Source: Hermetia illucens (Eukaryota > Arthropoda > Insecta > Diptera > Stratiomyidae). From it: DNA of 64,000 nt. Under the pieces are notes generated by a model that searched no databases, was not told where the DNA came from, and was given only the letters and a program-made list of their open reading frames with translations. This document shows positions 21,379 through 33,189 of the stretch, in pieces. The stretch spans positions 25,235,010-25,299,009 of the forward strand of contig NC_051850.1 of the NCBI RefSeq assembly GCF_905115235.1, written 5' to 3'. The translations under genes were made by a program, and so were the position numbers. Within the stretch, counting starts at the first letter, position 1. Each line of letters opens with the position of its first letter.

Positions 21379-22500
21379 AAATTCATAATGAGTTTTATAG
21401 CGGCGAATTGCCGCTGCTCATTAGTTGAGGCCGACGCGATAGATTGCACCAATTCGCGGAAAGCATTTGGTGCGGGGATGGGAGCAGGTTGTGCTGCCAC
21501 TCTTGGTTGAGTGTTTCTGGTAGCTTGAGCGTACGATACGCTGGAATTGATCAAGCTTTGTGACAGTTGTATCACTGTGCGCTTGACTTGGGAGCTTTCA
21601 TTGGGTCGCTTTTGTTTGGCAGAGGGCTCCAAAGTCGCGATGAACTATCCCGATTGCGATTTCATCGGGAGGGCCGGATTTTCGCTATGCAGAAACTTGT
21701 CTCTGCGCGTAACCAGGTTCGCAACTGTCTTTAGTTGGAAATCTGGGTGCTCTGTTTTTAGTTCTTCCAGGATGTCCACGGGGTCCGTTTCCCTGTGGAG
21801 TCCGCGGATAACTACAGACTGGGTGCGAAGGGAGGGAGGTGTCCTAGTGGTAGCATTAAGCCCCTGTTCTTTTAAAAGCGCGAAGACCTTCCCGTGATCT
21901 TCCGCCGTTTCAGTCCTGTCAGCCCTCGTATTTTTAAGGGACGCTTTTAGCCCCTTATTTTTCAGGAGTTTTAGAAAAGAGGGTACGTTTAAACCGTACC
22001 CAGTTATAGCGGGGACTTGGACTTGGTAGGTTGGGTGCTTGGGGGGGGGGGTAGCCTGTTTAGGAGCGGTTACAGTTTTTACACTAACCTTTATCTTGTT
22101 ACGTTTCCTCCTCCGCACGAAGTTGAACGGGTCACCTTCGTCGTTGACTTCGGGGTTTGGTGATGGTGATGTGTCCATCTCGCACTCTTCGTTGACTCTT
22201 GTTGAGTCCTCTATTGCTGCTGGTGCTCCCCCGCTGTCGATGACGATCGGTTCACGACTATTTCTTGCTACACTGGTTCGCACCGCCTCTTGTAGCGCTG
22301 CTACCTCCTGTTTTAGCTGAATTATCAGCTGTTGTTGGCAGTTGCTGTGCGAGGGCTGCTTTCTCGCCTCTGAGCTCTTCAAGCTCCTTCCTCAGCGGGT
22401 AGTCGTAATTTTCTGAGGGGCCCGTGCTCCCCTCCTCCTCAGATGATAGCTCCCCAGGGAGTGCCATTTTAGACCTCTTGGCGGACATTATTGCCCCCAA
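21369..22500 (-). pseudogene. LINE ORF1 (Gag-like), broken
   Basis: The start MGAIMSAKRSKMALPG (22500) leads into a coiled region (LRKELEELRGEKAALAQQL). A shift to another frame follows near 22340, where IQLKQEVAALQEAV continues the coil. Next come VIDSGG, RRRKRNKIKV (basic), PPPKHPTYQVQVPAITGYG and the RNA-recognition-like TQSVVIRGLHRETDPVDIL...NLVTRRDKF. At about 21645 the frame ends, and 21632-21369 supplies the usual C-terminal SYAQATRN / FRELVQSI region. The CCHC zinc knuckles expected between these are absent, so a deletion is likely. Its stop overlaps the ORF2 start. Confidence 0.7.
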
Positions 22501-22714
22501 GCCCGTCCTCAGCTCTTCTCCGAGTCTTCACACAGTATTAACTCAAATTAAAGAAAAACAATTAACAATAATTGCACTTTGGTATACAGTGTCTCAATAA
22601 TATTGAGATGCACTGCATACTTCAATCAACTGTACTTCCTTTTGAGAGTACTACACTTAACACTTCACCACTTTTTTTTTTTTATTTAAGTCACTTGTTT
22701 CCTTTCACCGTGCT

Positions 22715-22756
22715 CCGTGCCACGTCTGTCCGCTTCGATGTCTCGGAGCGAACTCG
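22715..22756 (-). promoter_or_regulatory. LINE internal promoter with downstream promoter element
   Basis: On the minus strand the element begins GAGTTCGCTCC. Taking the A at 22754 as +1, AGACGTG falls at +28 to +34, the position and sequence of the downstream promoter element used by TATA-less Jockey/I-type LINEs. This supports 22756 as the true 5' end. Confidence 0.55.
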
Positions 22757-22799
22757 ACGCTTGCTTCCCGGTCACCTCGTATTTATATTTCCTTAAAAT

Positions 22800-23110
22800 T
22801 GTTTACATAATATACATATGTTCCTTATCTTCTATGAAACTATCTAATATATAACACATATTAACATATCGTTCTTATCTACGTAAAATACTATAAATCC
22901 GTAGATTATATTATCTTTTATTACGGCCAGCGAATATGCGCAAATGCATCTTCGCAGGACATGTTGTGAAGGAAAACGTTTAACCTTAGTCGGGTACGAC
23001 TAAATATGGAAAATGATAAAGACCGAAATATTTATCAGGGTCATACGGAGGAAAGAAGATGCGCAGATGCATCTTCGTTTATTATTATTTAGAACCAGGA
23101 TTTATGCTGG
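22800..23110. other. No gene recognised
   Basis: A-T-rich sequence with GCGCAAATGCATCTTCG (near 22938) and a similar GCGCAGATGCATCTTCG (near 23061) as a short direct repeat. Nothing else is recognised. Confidence 0.35.
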
Positions 23111-23114
23111 TCGT

Positions 23115-23225
23115 TAAAAAATGCCGACGGTGCGGACGGCTCCATAACTCCATGTATTATAGCGATCATACAGTAAATCTTGTGTTCGGAATAAGTTTTC
23201 TAGCCATCCCAAAATTAAACATGAT
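23115..23225 (+). mobile_element. Small RTE endonuclease fragment
   Basis: The sequence from CATGTATTATAGCGATCAT to AAACATGATTTTATCG matches 24540-24625 of the larger RTE relic (a YYSGHPVNHVLGVGFLVSQ-type segment). It is an isolated relic of the same family. From 23225 to 24150 nothing further is recognised. Confidence 0.5.
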
Positions 23226-24159
23226 TTTATCGCCTTAAAAAACGTAAGCACTAACGAGACAAATTTCCAATCATCAACTCCATAGGCGTGGCCCGGTAAA
23301 AGAGCATAAGAATTTCGTTGGACATACACACCTGGTTTGTGCGAAAAGAGATCCGCAAACAAACTCTCCCTAGAGTTAAATTTACTGAGTCTCTACGAAA
23401 ATCCTGAAAAGTGCCCCCTGTATCAACAACATTGCTAGTAATCATTAGGATCTTTTCATCAGCTGTTCCGTTACAACATCAATATTCTTCAATTTGAAGA
23501 AGCAACAGATCCTACTACATATCCTATAACAGATTTAACAAGTGGAGTTCCTCACTAAGTTTAGCAAAAGGGAACCTCACCCAATGAAGAGCTTTAGCTT
23601 CGTTCTCTACAGAAGAGTAGTGGTCAAAAAACCTCATAATTGGATAAAAAAATGGAAACTGCTAACAATTCGGCCACGAGGAATTCTACTTTCGTCCATA
23701 ACATTCGTGTAGAGCCAGCCATGACCTAATCCACCGACAATTGATGGGACGATTCAACCAACGAAATCTGTAAAGGCAAACATACAGCCAACTACAAGGA
23801 ATCATGTCCACCAGGCCATCAGTAAAAAATTCAACAACAACACAAGGCCCGCTCATGGCGGATTAATAACGCAACCATAGCCACTCCCCCATAGACCCAC
23901 CTCATCAATCACTCACTAAATATACACAAGCCAAACATATACCGATATTCTGTGACCCTCTCAGCCCGACCACCCTCTACAAAATCCAAATCCTAATGGC
24001 TCTAACAAAAACATTCTGCACCTCGTAGTGGTCAAAGGGTAGTATCGCTCCCAAGGTGAAACGTGGATTGGTACCCACGATGGAGCATAAAACTTGGGAA
24101 ACGCCTGGTGAACTAACACCAACAGCTCTACTACCAAACCCTATCTTCACCTCCACGTG

Positions 24160-25930
24160 GTGACCGCTGGGAGTTCTTTCTTAACGAAAAGCTGCAGACG
24201 GAGAAGGATGAAGGCGAGTCTCCCGCGCCTAAAAACGGGACAAATTGTACCAGCTGGTCCTTCAGGTTGGGGGTTGGGTAGGGCTGACAACCCTATATGG
24301 AAAATAACTTGTTACGAAGCCATAACAGGAGCCTCGGACTGGACTGATGATACAACGACGAACCCGGCAATGACAAAGGAATAACGATTTGCGCATTTTC
24401 TGATGGAACGTACGCTTCCTGTACAGAGATGGAGCTGCCAAGCAGTTAGCCGATACCCTGTCCCAATATAAGGGTGATGTAACAGCGTTACCGGAGATGC
24501 GTTGGACAGGCACCAGTTTCCTAGAGAAGAGTCGCTACACCATATATTATAGCGGCCATCCAGTAAACCATGTGCTCGGAGTAGGTTTCTTAGTCAGCCA
24601 AAAAATGAAACCAGATGTTATCGGCTCTGAAAACCTAAGCGAACAGCTTTGCATTCTGCACTTCCGAGGCAAATTTAAAAATATAAGCCTCACTAACGTT
24701 CACGACCTTACAGAGGAGACTGTAGAGTTGGAGAAGGAGACCTTCTACGAGGTAGTAGAACGAACCCTCAAAGCCTGTCCTAGATATGATATCAAATTCA
24801 TTCTTGGGAATTTTAACAGCCAAGTAGGCACAAAACCCGTATTCAACTGACTACGTATTGAGCAAACGCCGCCACCATCAGAACGTATAAAGGGGTCAAT
24901 AAAGACTCGGATCGCTATCCTGTTGGCATAATGCTCCGAGCTCGTTCAATCAGGTGAGAGTTAACACTGAAGGCATCCACAACACAGCCCTCCGCAACAC
25001 TTATAAGAGGGAAATGGATGCCGCAATAACCGCAGTCAACAGAGGTCCTGGAGATGAAACATCAACAAATGATCTTCACAATCACCTGAAGAACGTTATC
25101 GTAAATACGGCCACAAACATACTTGGCCTCAGCCGGAAAAAGAGTCGGAACGGCGTGATGATTTCACGATAAATGTAAGCTAGCAACGGAACGGAAGAAC
25201 GGTGCATACCAAGTAATGTTGCATTCTCAAAGAACGCGGGCTCACGCGGCGACTTATCACGAATTGCAGCGAGCGGAGAAAAGTACAGGGAGCAACCGCA
25301 CCAAGAGCCGAAGTTTTACCAATAAGTCAGCAGGAAGAAGCCTTACACATCTGGATGCTGATCGTACTGAGACAAAGAGGGAAATCTATCTGGGTATTTA
25401 CTTTCAATTAAATTGATAGGTCATTGCCATTTTTCAACCTAAGTGAACATTAGAAGACATTACTGGCCAATATAGACTGGCATCACTATCTCGTTGATAT
25501 AGAACTCCGAGCTGAAATAACAACACCACCCTAAATTGCTTTTGCCAAAACGCAAAAGTCATCCCTAAAAAATTTTCCGTAAAATCTGCAAGCAAAATGA
25601 GGGCCACAATAATCGAATCTAGTAGATACTCTGAGCATGAAACATCCGCAATGAACTTTACAACCACCTGAACAACGTTATTATTAATAAAGAATGAAAT
25701 ATGTATATTTGGCTCCATTAACGAGAAAAGATCCAACCGATAATTACGATGATTACTGTAAGCTTGTAATGGAAGTAAGTGTGCTGCTTACCGAACAATC
25801 TAGCAATATCAAAGATTGGGCGCACGCGCAGGGACTTACTAGGAAGCCGTGAGTGGAGAAGCATTTTTACAAACAGGAAAAGGAAGGCTCGGCAAGGAGC
25901 AACCACACCAGAGCAGTAGTTTGTAATGAA
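24160..25930 (+). mobile_element. RTE-type LINE relic with APE endonuclease (family b)
   Basis: The 5' region (24180-24500) leads into MRWTGTSFLEKSRYTIYYSG, then GVGFLVSQKMK, RGKFKNISLTNVHDLTEE (usual form INVHAPTEE) and YDIKFILGNFNSQVG (usual form LGDFNAQVG). Two catalytic-site residues therefore look altered. After a gap the linker to the RT appears twice: 24955-25300 (TALRNTYKREMDAAI, NHLKNVIVNTATNILGLSRKKSRNG) and, more decayed, 25660-25870. The duplicate may reflect a second insertion of the same family. No RT core is present. Confidence 0.7.
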
Positions 25931-25989
25931 AGTAATGGAAATAGGACGATCAAACGACCAACCTGAGTGCCCGAAGACGACCTAGAGGG

Positions 25990-26290
25990 AAGAGCTATCC
26001 CAAAATCTAAAAAATACGCAAATACTGAAGCTTCATCAAAGTACTCGGTTGACATGTTCTTGCACGCCCTTGTGCTAGGCAAACTCGGGAATGTTGGTAG
26101 GGGGCGGAGGTCTTATGAGCGCTTTGATCTCTTACGTTTTATTTTTACAAAATCAACGTGTCTATATTGATGTGTGGGTCCGCACCGGAACTAAAACTAA
26201 CCAAACGAACAAGGGTATTCGCGACGCCTAATGAGATAAACCAGAAAGCGAGCTAAACCTGGAAAATAAAAAAAAAATCGATCTGCAAGC
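25990..26290 (+). repeat. Dispersed repeat of unknown nature, copy 1
   Basis: It shares with 27950-28200 the order of blocks GCAAATACTGAAGCTTCATC, ...GTAGGGGGCGGAGGTCT, a GCTTTGATCTC-like block and AAAATCAACGTGTCT, ending with a GCGACGCCTAATGA-like block. Both copies are followed by A-rich sequence. No coding sense is found. Confidence 0.5.
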
Positions 26291-27950
26291 CGTTTCGATC
26301 ACGCTGCTCCCAGGGCAGAGGTGAGGCAGTGTCTGATGAGTTGCCTTTGCCCTGGTAAGAAACCGTAGCCGTCTTCGTTCCTCTTTTACTTTTGGTAACT
26401 TGGGTGTTAAACCCAAAAAGAGGAGACCATGGAGTGGGAGCAAGTTGCTCTCCATTTAGTCCGGTCCGGCAAGTCGGTGCAAACTTAGGATTCCCTAGCC
26501 CTAAAAAAATAAACAAAAATTAGTAAACATATTTTTGAAATATACCCGATTACTTTTTGACTAATCCCAAGATTTTTCCAGCGAGAAGCAGAAGAATTTT
26601 TCCGTAGTTCTCCTTTTCCAAGTAAAATAAACAAGGTGGTTTCTCGTAGGTAAAAAATAAAGTTTTTCTCTTCCTTGTTTTCTTTTCTGAGTCTTCTCAG
26701 CGCTGCACACGCGAACGAAAAAATGTCTCTTACAAGAACACGAACTCCTTTCTCTTCGAAAGCCTCCTCATCATCCTCACAATCCGCTACTCTTTTTCCG
26801 CCCTTTATACCCGGGAAGGATTTTATATCCTCGAAGGCGGACCGTGGACTATATAAAAAGAAATTTTATAACCTGACGACTCCTTCTCGAACGAAATAGG
26901 AAACACTCGGCACCAAGCAGGCGAATTCCTAAATTCTTACAGAAACGAATAATTTATTATCCCAGAATCTGCACGTTGCTTAGCAGTCCACGAATGGGTC
27001 CCGATGCCCGCTGCGCTCGCCTTCAACTTCGAGAGATCATGTTGCAGCAACATACGCATGCGCATACGGATGCGGCAAATCATTCCCCTCTGTCACGATC
27101 TATTTGCCCGAATGCATTCAATAATGTGCAATCTGCGGCGGAAGTTAAGGCAATTGTACATTATCGAACGCATTATTTGAACAAATTAATCCAGAAAAAG
27201 GCGAATGAATTTCACTTCCGTCGCAAAGCCACGGTCATTACAAGTTTACCAGCAGATAAGCAGGATGTAACCATATAAACCCCGATGCTTCTCCTGCCGA
27301 GACAAAGAAAGATGTCTGATTTCTGATAGATTTCTTTGAGGTTTTGCCAACCAAAGACGATGGATAGATACTGCAATCAACAAGCATGGAAGAAACGGTT
27401 TTTAGAACTCATTGGCTTAAAAGTCGCCAGAAGCCGATGTACAACCGAACTGGTTAAGTATGGAGGCGGATAACTACATCAAACAGTTGAACAATATCCC
27501 TCTTGAAGACCCTTTTTGCTTTTCTTGTGTTTTTCGGGTGCCAAACTAAGGGGAGCACTAACATACGGTATATACCACGCTTCGCAGGCTCCTGGTGCTT
27601 CGTTAAACTTTTTTTTTATAATTTGTAAATGCAGTTTCGAGAAAAATGCATTTTAAAATTAGAATGGGATTATTCACCATCAAATCTTAACTGACCATTA
27701 ATCTGCTATCCTTAGTCCATAAACCTTTGATTTCTTCAAAAACCACATGTAAGGCCATGGCTTCACTTTTCGGTCTTTTAGCGAAGTCATTCGACCGTCG
27801 TTTGGGCCGATAAATTCGCGCTTCATTATGACGATCGAAATAAACCTATGCAATGACATAATGAAATCGGCGGTGGTAAAATGACTTGTGTGGCCGGGGA
27901 TGACCAAAAAAGGAGATTTATCACAAAACCTAAAGAGATAACGAAAATGA
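26290..27950. other. No gene recognised
   Basis: It contains an open frame of 100 codons (26976-27278) without a known domain and a TATAAAAAG-like element at about 26850. The piece AAAAGGCGAATGA...CGCAAAGCC (27195-27235) recurs at about 29716-29750, which suggests that an unidentified repetitive element spans this part. No family name can be supported. Confidence 0.3.
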
Positions 27951-28200
27951 CCGTGAAGGTGTAGTCGCAAATATTGTAGCTCCATCGAAGTGCTCCGTTG
28001 ATACGTGCTTGCAGTTTTGGGAATGTAAGGGCAGGGGGTCTTTCAAATACTTCGATCTCTCCCGTGTAATTTTCATAAAAATTGACGTGTCTTTTCCGGT
28101 GGAAATTCTCGCGCGCCTAATGAATGAACCACACGCAAGCTAAACCTGAAAATGAAATGAAGAAAAAATAACGGCTCAACCGCGCGCGTGGAACTGCATA
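27950..28200 (+). repeat. Dispersed repeat of unknown nature, copy 2
   Basis: Second copy of the block order described at 25990-26290, in the same orientation and moderately diverged. Confidence 0.5.
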
Positions 28201-29830
28201 ACATCGGACCTGAGTGCCGCGATCGAAAAGGAGAACCCACGACGGATCACATCCTTGATCGATGTTCCTCCTACCTCAAATGTATGATGAGGTGCGATCT
28301 GCGAGGTTCTCTTCCTGCCTTTACATCCTCACGCCATTAAATTGGAGGATGCCCCTTATTAGAGTGTAATTTGTGGGTTACAAATGCCCAAATCAAGAAG
28401 AAGAAAAATAAAACAATAAAAAAGATGATAAAAATAAATAATGAAAATAAAAGTAATAATAAACTTTATTCGAAATAATAGACTATAGAATAACGGAAAA
28501 AACCATAATTAAAAACAAATCAAAATAATAATAATATTGCAACCAAAAAACAAAAATATGGAAGAAAAATGTTACAAATCCCTCCCCCAGAAATCTGGTT
28601 GATTACATAGTGTTATTTTACAGGTTGGTTTCTTCATCTAAATAAAATAAACACAAAGTTGCTCTTCTTTCTGTTAGGAATTTGAAGTACGAAAAAATTA
28701 AGCAATACCAAAAAAGTATGTTCATTTTATATAAATGATTAAAATACTCATCGAACACAATCCATTGGTGCGTTCCTTCTTCTTCACTTCTTGCCAACGT
28801 CGTTTTGCACGGAACGCAACCTGCCGGACTTCTGACCGCCAAAAAGATACGTAAACAGGCGTTCAGATACTCGCAGCAAGAGAAAGCTTCGTTGTTTGAT
28901 TTTTATTGTTGATAATTTCTTGTTAAGAAGGTTTCACTTTCTTTTTGAACGGTTCAGAATAAACTTTAAATTGTTCACTATTCAACGTTCTTTTCAATAG
29001 AATTCCTGTTGTCTTCAAGTAAAACGTTCGCGTCTTCTCTACAATAAAATCCTCCACACGTGCTACTTGCCTTAGAATTTCGATAACTCAATTTGGTGTG
29101 AATTTTATTATAGCTGACTGAACAATAAACCCGCACCTATCACTTTTCTAGGGGTTACGCTTTCACGCAGAAATGGTCTTTCGTTTGTTATAACGCTGCC
29201 CTCCGCGGGATTAAACTCCAAAAGTACTTACAACTGTTCAGAAACGCAACCTCCTGTTTTCCAATCCAATCCACTTTCCTGCTCTAAAGATCATGACGAA
29301 CTCCCCATGTCCAGCTGATTAACTGTCCATTCCATCAGCCGGTCCTGGTGTGGTTCTTCAATTCAAACTCCGCTGGCCTTGGCCTTGAGCTTCAAATTCA
29401 TCGTCCGCTCAGCCACTAAATGCACGCAAATTCGTTCTTGCCCAGGTCAACTGATGAATGTTCGATTGTAATAAAGAGTTGAAAGTTGTTCAATTGAAAT
29501 TAGATTCTTGAGTTTAGGGGATAGCGGCCGATTGCTGAGTTTTTTCAAAATATTTAAAATAAAGAATTCTAAATGTTAAATGTTGGATCTAAAGGAATGT
29601 AAGGATACGAATTACGCAATTGAGAGAGGTAATTGGGAATGCTAAGAAGTCTTAAAATGGGGGAAAAGAAATCTTACGTGTTATTGAGTGCACTCTCTCG
29701 ACAGAAGGAACTCAGAAAAGGCGAATGACATACCATCCATGACGCAAAGCCGCGGACACTACGCCTTACATACGCCTTTCCGGACGACTTTTCGATATTC
29801 CGAAAAATCATTTTGCCCAAATATGCTCCC
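28200..29830. other. No gene recognised
   Basis: It includes a strongly A-T-rich low-complexity tract (28380-28560, many AATAA units) and no supported reading frame. The part near 29715-29770 repeats a motif from about 27195. Confidence 0.3.
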
Positions 29831-30199
29831 CCATATTGAGATCCAAAAAAAATGATTGCACGGGTCCAACACACGGGATGACCCCCTTAAGGTCTGCTAC
29901 ACCGAACCAATGTTTGATTGTTTGCAACGACGGAGATATAGCTCAGCACAGCATTTATAGAGGTATCACTTTGCAGAGCACCACTTCCAAGACAAAGACG
30001 CCAATCTTTTGTTTCTTACAAATAAAAAAACATACGAGTATCTTAATAGCATAAGGACCATGAGCCATTAAGTTTAACTGTATAATATTCGGATTATGAT
30101 TTTGTTGCAGTGAAAAGAAATAAAATAGAAATTTAAGCAATGAAAATTATATTTATTTAATTCCTATATACAGAGCATATTTTCTACATAGTAGATGAT

Positions 30200-30688
30200 T
30201 TAAGCACGTTTCTTCAAAAGAAGAGGACCTCCCAAGCTGTTAAGTCCTAGGGGCAACGAAGCCAATCCTGGAGCGGCAATAATATTTTGACCGAGAAGTC
30301 CGGAACTAAGACCGATAGGAGCGATTCCAGCAGAAAGTGGAGAAAGAGCTGAAGCAAGTGGAGCAGCAATTGAAGTTCTAAGTACTGGAGCGGAGAGAAG
30401 TGGAGCACCGATGACTGGAGCAGCAATGGAAGCACCAAGAACTGGAGCAGCAATTGAAGTAGCAGCAAGTGGGGCAGCAATACGGGTGGCTAAAGCTGGA
30501 GCGCCAATTGAAGCACCAAGAAGTGGAGGAGCAATTGAGGCACCAAGTAGAGGAGAAGCGGCAAGTGTTGCAATTGGGCTAGCTGAGGCAGCGGCAATAA
30601 GAGCAAGACTCAAAATAATGAATTTCTGAAATGAAATTATCTTTCAATAAAAGGTCCTTTATTAGGAATTTATTAGGGATTTTACAAT
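30200..30688 (-). pseudogene. Paralogue D: secreted Ala/Pro/Leu-rich protein gene lacking its ATG
   Basis: Exon 2 (30625-30200) is fully open and encodes KFIILSLALIAAASASPIATL, APxLGASI-like units, SAPVLRTSIAAPLASALSPL and the C-terminal module ending NSLGGPLLLKKRA. With a start it would be about 142 residues. The intron (30685-30626) keeps a GT donor and an AG acceptor. The triplet that is ATG in all eight other copies is ATT here (30688-30686), and exon 2 has no in-frame Met. The TATA box and initiator are intact. Either D is a very young pseudogene or it uses a non-AUG start, or the base is an assembly or allelic difference. Its 3' flank matches that of B in inverted orientation. Minus-strand AATAAA is at 30157-30152. 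Confidence 0.75.
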
Positions 30689-30730
30689 TTTGATATGTTT
30701 CGTAAGTTTCTTTCTTCGAGACGAATAGTA

Positions 30731-30801
30731 ACTGATACCATTTTCGTCGATAACGCACTATTTATATGCAAAGTTCTGATCTAGATGTATCTTAACTAGA
30801 T
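30731..30801 (-). promoter_or_regulatory. Core promoter of paralogue D
   Basis: On the minus strand TATAAATA (30766-30759) and TCAGT (30735-30731) keep the 33-bp spacing. The upstream motif is ATCTAGTT (30801-30794), one base off AACNNGTT. The promoter appears intact although the start codon is lost. Confidence 0.65.
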
Positions 30802-30839
30802 TCAAATTTACATGTCGGGGCCCAGAGACGCTTTTCTCT

Positions 30840-32460
30840 AAACACCCGAACCTGCTGGTCAAAATGATGCTCATAGAGAGCAAATTTCATCATAATATTT
30901 TTCTTACGTTGGTACGTTCTTGTTTTTATTCTCATCTCATATAAAGTGTGAATAGATTAATTTTCCTGAAAATTTTCGAGATGGACTTTTTTAAGCCAAA
31001 TTTCCTGATAAGGAATACATACATATATCCGAGCTCATAATCAAAGATCTTGAGTCATCGATATCAACGAATGTTCTTTGCAGTTTGGATCCAATGCGTG
31101 AGAACAGATTCATTTGCAATTCAAATTTTCAAATTGATATTCATGAGATGTGCGATGCTACAATTTTTTATATGTTTTTTGTGGCTACCATTCAATTTGT
31201 TTTGTGGTTTTAATTGAGATTCTATTAGTGATAAAATATATTCTTCTTTTCCATGAATTTTATTAATCTCATTGGAAAATTACAATTTGTAAACTTTAAG
31301 TTGGTAAATTGACTTATCATGCTCTCCTGGAACTGATTATCTTTTAGATGATTACTTACAGCTATTTTAGTGATAATTTTCTTTGTATCGAAAAACATGT
31401 GATACATTGAAGACAGAATTGCAGGAACCTCTAATTATAGTAATGAAGTATTTTATTTGTTACATGATACTGCTCTTAAGGGAAAAAGGCAAATGAAAGC
31501 AGATAAAATCGCACCTTTTCGATTATGGATAGAGACAAAAGTTACATTCGTCGGTAAATGGCAATGTTTGATTATTACCTTGATTTGGCCCAGGTACTGA
31601 TTCACAGCTATTATTCGTTCATTTACCCAAGCTGACGACAAATTCACAGCTCAAAAAAGAACAAATTTGTCGCAACACTACTTTTTTCACGAAATTACAA
31701 AGTTCACATTGCACTCTACACATGGGACCACTTTATATTTCCCGGAAATTATACTTGAATTCTTGAGAGGTACATTTTGATTTAGTTGGGCCTCCGACGA
31801 AACATTTCCTAAAAAAACTCGTGCAAATGTCTATGCTTCTTCGCTTTTTTTGTCTGACACGTTTGGTGCTGGACACACTGGCTGTTAGATCATGTGAATA
31901 GAGCCATATAGACACATGCGGCAGCTTTCTGTGCAAAGTGACTATTCCTGCAACTCAGAGAGAGATCCCGTAGTTGTAATTAGCAAAATGGCATTTTTGA
32001 TAAACTGCGACTTTTCAGAAGAAAAAAAAAACATATGAAAAGACAAAAGGAAAAGTCTAAAGGGAGTAAAGTGAAAGATTACCACAACAAAATGGTCACA
32101 GAATACCGAAAGGAGGTTACCGCTGGAAACGTAGCAGCAACGGTGGTAATGTTTGCAAGGATATCGTTTGACCTCCGATTCCCCGTATTGAAAAGTGAAG
32201 CGACGACAAGACGATAATAATTAGCAGCTGACAGGGAGTATCTTGATCGATTCAGGTTAGGTGGTTCTTCCTTTACTGTTCATATCATTGCACACCTGAA
32301 AACACTGACCATATCGTGTTCTACTGTTCATGAGAGGTTTGGTACACTCTCTGAAAGCTCTAAAAACATCGTCAGGGAAGTGCAGAAGTCGAGGTAAAAT
32401 GGTTGCTCCGTAATCAAAAGATTCAGGCGGAAGTTGGAAAAGCGGAACGCACAAAGAGGG
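30840..32460. other. Flank of D and unrecognised DNA
   Basis: The part 30880-31180 shares blocks with the 5' flanks of A and B (a GCGTGAGAACAG... segment followed by TTTTCAAATT and TTCATGAGATG). From about 31200 to 32460 no gene or known repeat is recognised. Confidence 0.35.
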
Positions 32461-32464
32461 TCCG

Positions 32465-32930
32465 AAGTGCAGGGGACTTGGTCACTTAAAGCGATTGGGA
32501 TCAAAAAAAGTACACCGCAATAAACTACGCATCTACAAGATATTACTTCGTCCCGTGCTACTTACTGTATGGATGCGAAATGGGAATCTTGGCTCAAATG
32601 ATGGAAAAGCAGATGGATATCTACGAGAGAAAAGTCCTCCGAAAGATTTTCGGAGCCGCAAAAGAAGAAGATGCCTGACGAACCAGATACAATAATAAAT
32701 TGTATGAAATGCTTGACGATGCACCAGCATCGACACTGATCAAAACCGGAAAATCGCAATAGACTGGCCACATCGAACGAAAGCACAAGGGAAGGATTCC
32801 AAAACTAATGCTAAAAGGCAGAGCCGATGGTAGCCGACGAAAAGAGAAGCCAAGAAAATGTTGACAGGAATCAGTAGACGCAGATTACAGATCAATTCTA
32901 AGATTTTCTAATTGGAGGACGCGTCTTTGC
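32465..32930 (+). mobile_element. LINE (RTE-like) ORF2 C-terminal relic
   Basis: In shifting frames the sequence reads NKLRIYKILLRPVLL, EKQMDIYERKVLRKIFGAAKEED, YEMLDDAPASTLIKTG, GHIERKHKGRIPKLMLKGRADGSR and a final NWRTRV. This is the region after the RT catalytic domain. The RT core is absent, so it is a 5'-truncated and broken insertion. Confidence 0.65.
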
Positions 32931-33189
32931 GTCGAAATAATTTTTTCTTTGTTTAAAATATCGTTATTATAGGCACGGGAAAGCAAAGAATGAAGAAACA
33001 AAACAATTTGCAAACCGCGAAAGCGCAGAAAAAAATCTTTCACTGAAAAAGAGATCAACAGACTAGAAATGGCGAATATGCATTAAAATTATTAAATTTT
33101 GTCTAAAGGAGGAAAAAGTCCGAGTTGCCACAATCTCGGCAGATGACAGATTTTACCTAGCTAGCACTAAGTGCCAAGCACCTACTTAA

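Larger units (their letters stand above)
18132..22756 (-). mobile_element. Jockey-like non-LTR retrotransposon, near full length, broken
   Basis: An element of about 4.6 kb with 5' end near 22756 and 3' end at an AATTC/TTGAA pentanucleotide run (18132-18165). It has ORF1 (Gag-like), then ORF2 with an APE-type endonuclease and reverse transcriptase, and no RNase H. The flanks carry ACGTTTGCTTC (18125-18135) and ACGCTTGCTTC (22757-22767), a candidate target-site duplication with one mismatch. ORF1 contains a frame change near 22340 and has lost the segment that should hold the zinc knuckles. ORF2 has a 20-bp tandem duplication (about 21246-21285) and two in-frame stops (20708-20710 and 18824-18826). 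It is recent enough to read easily but non-autonomous. Confidence 0.8.

Noticed and set aside
26976-27278. 100-codon frame as a possible gene
   Set aside because: No domain, no promoter of the kind seen in the gene family, and part of it recurs elsewhere as repeat sequence.
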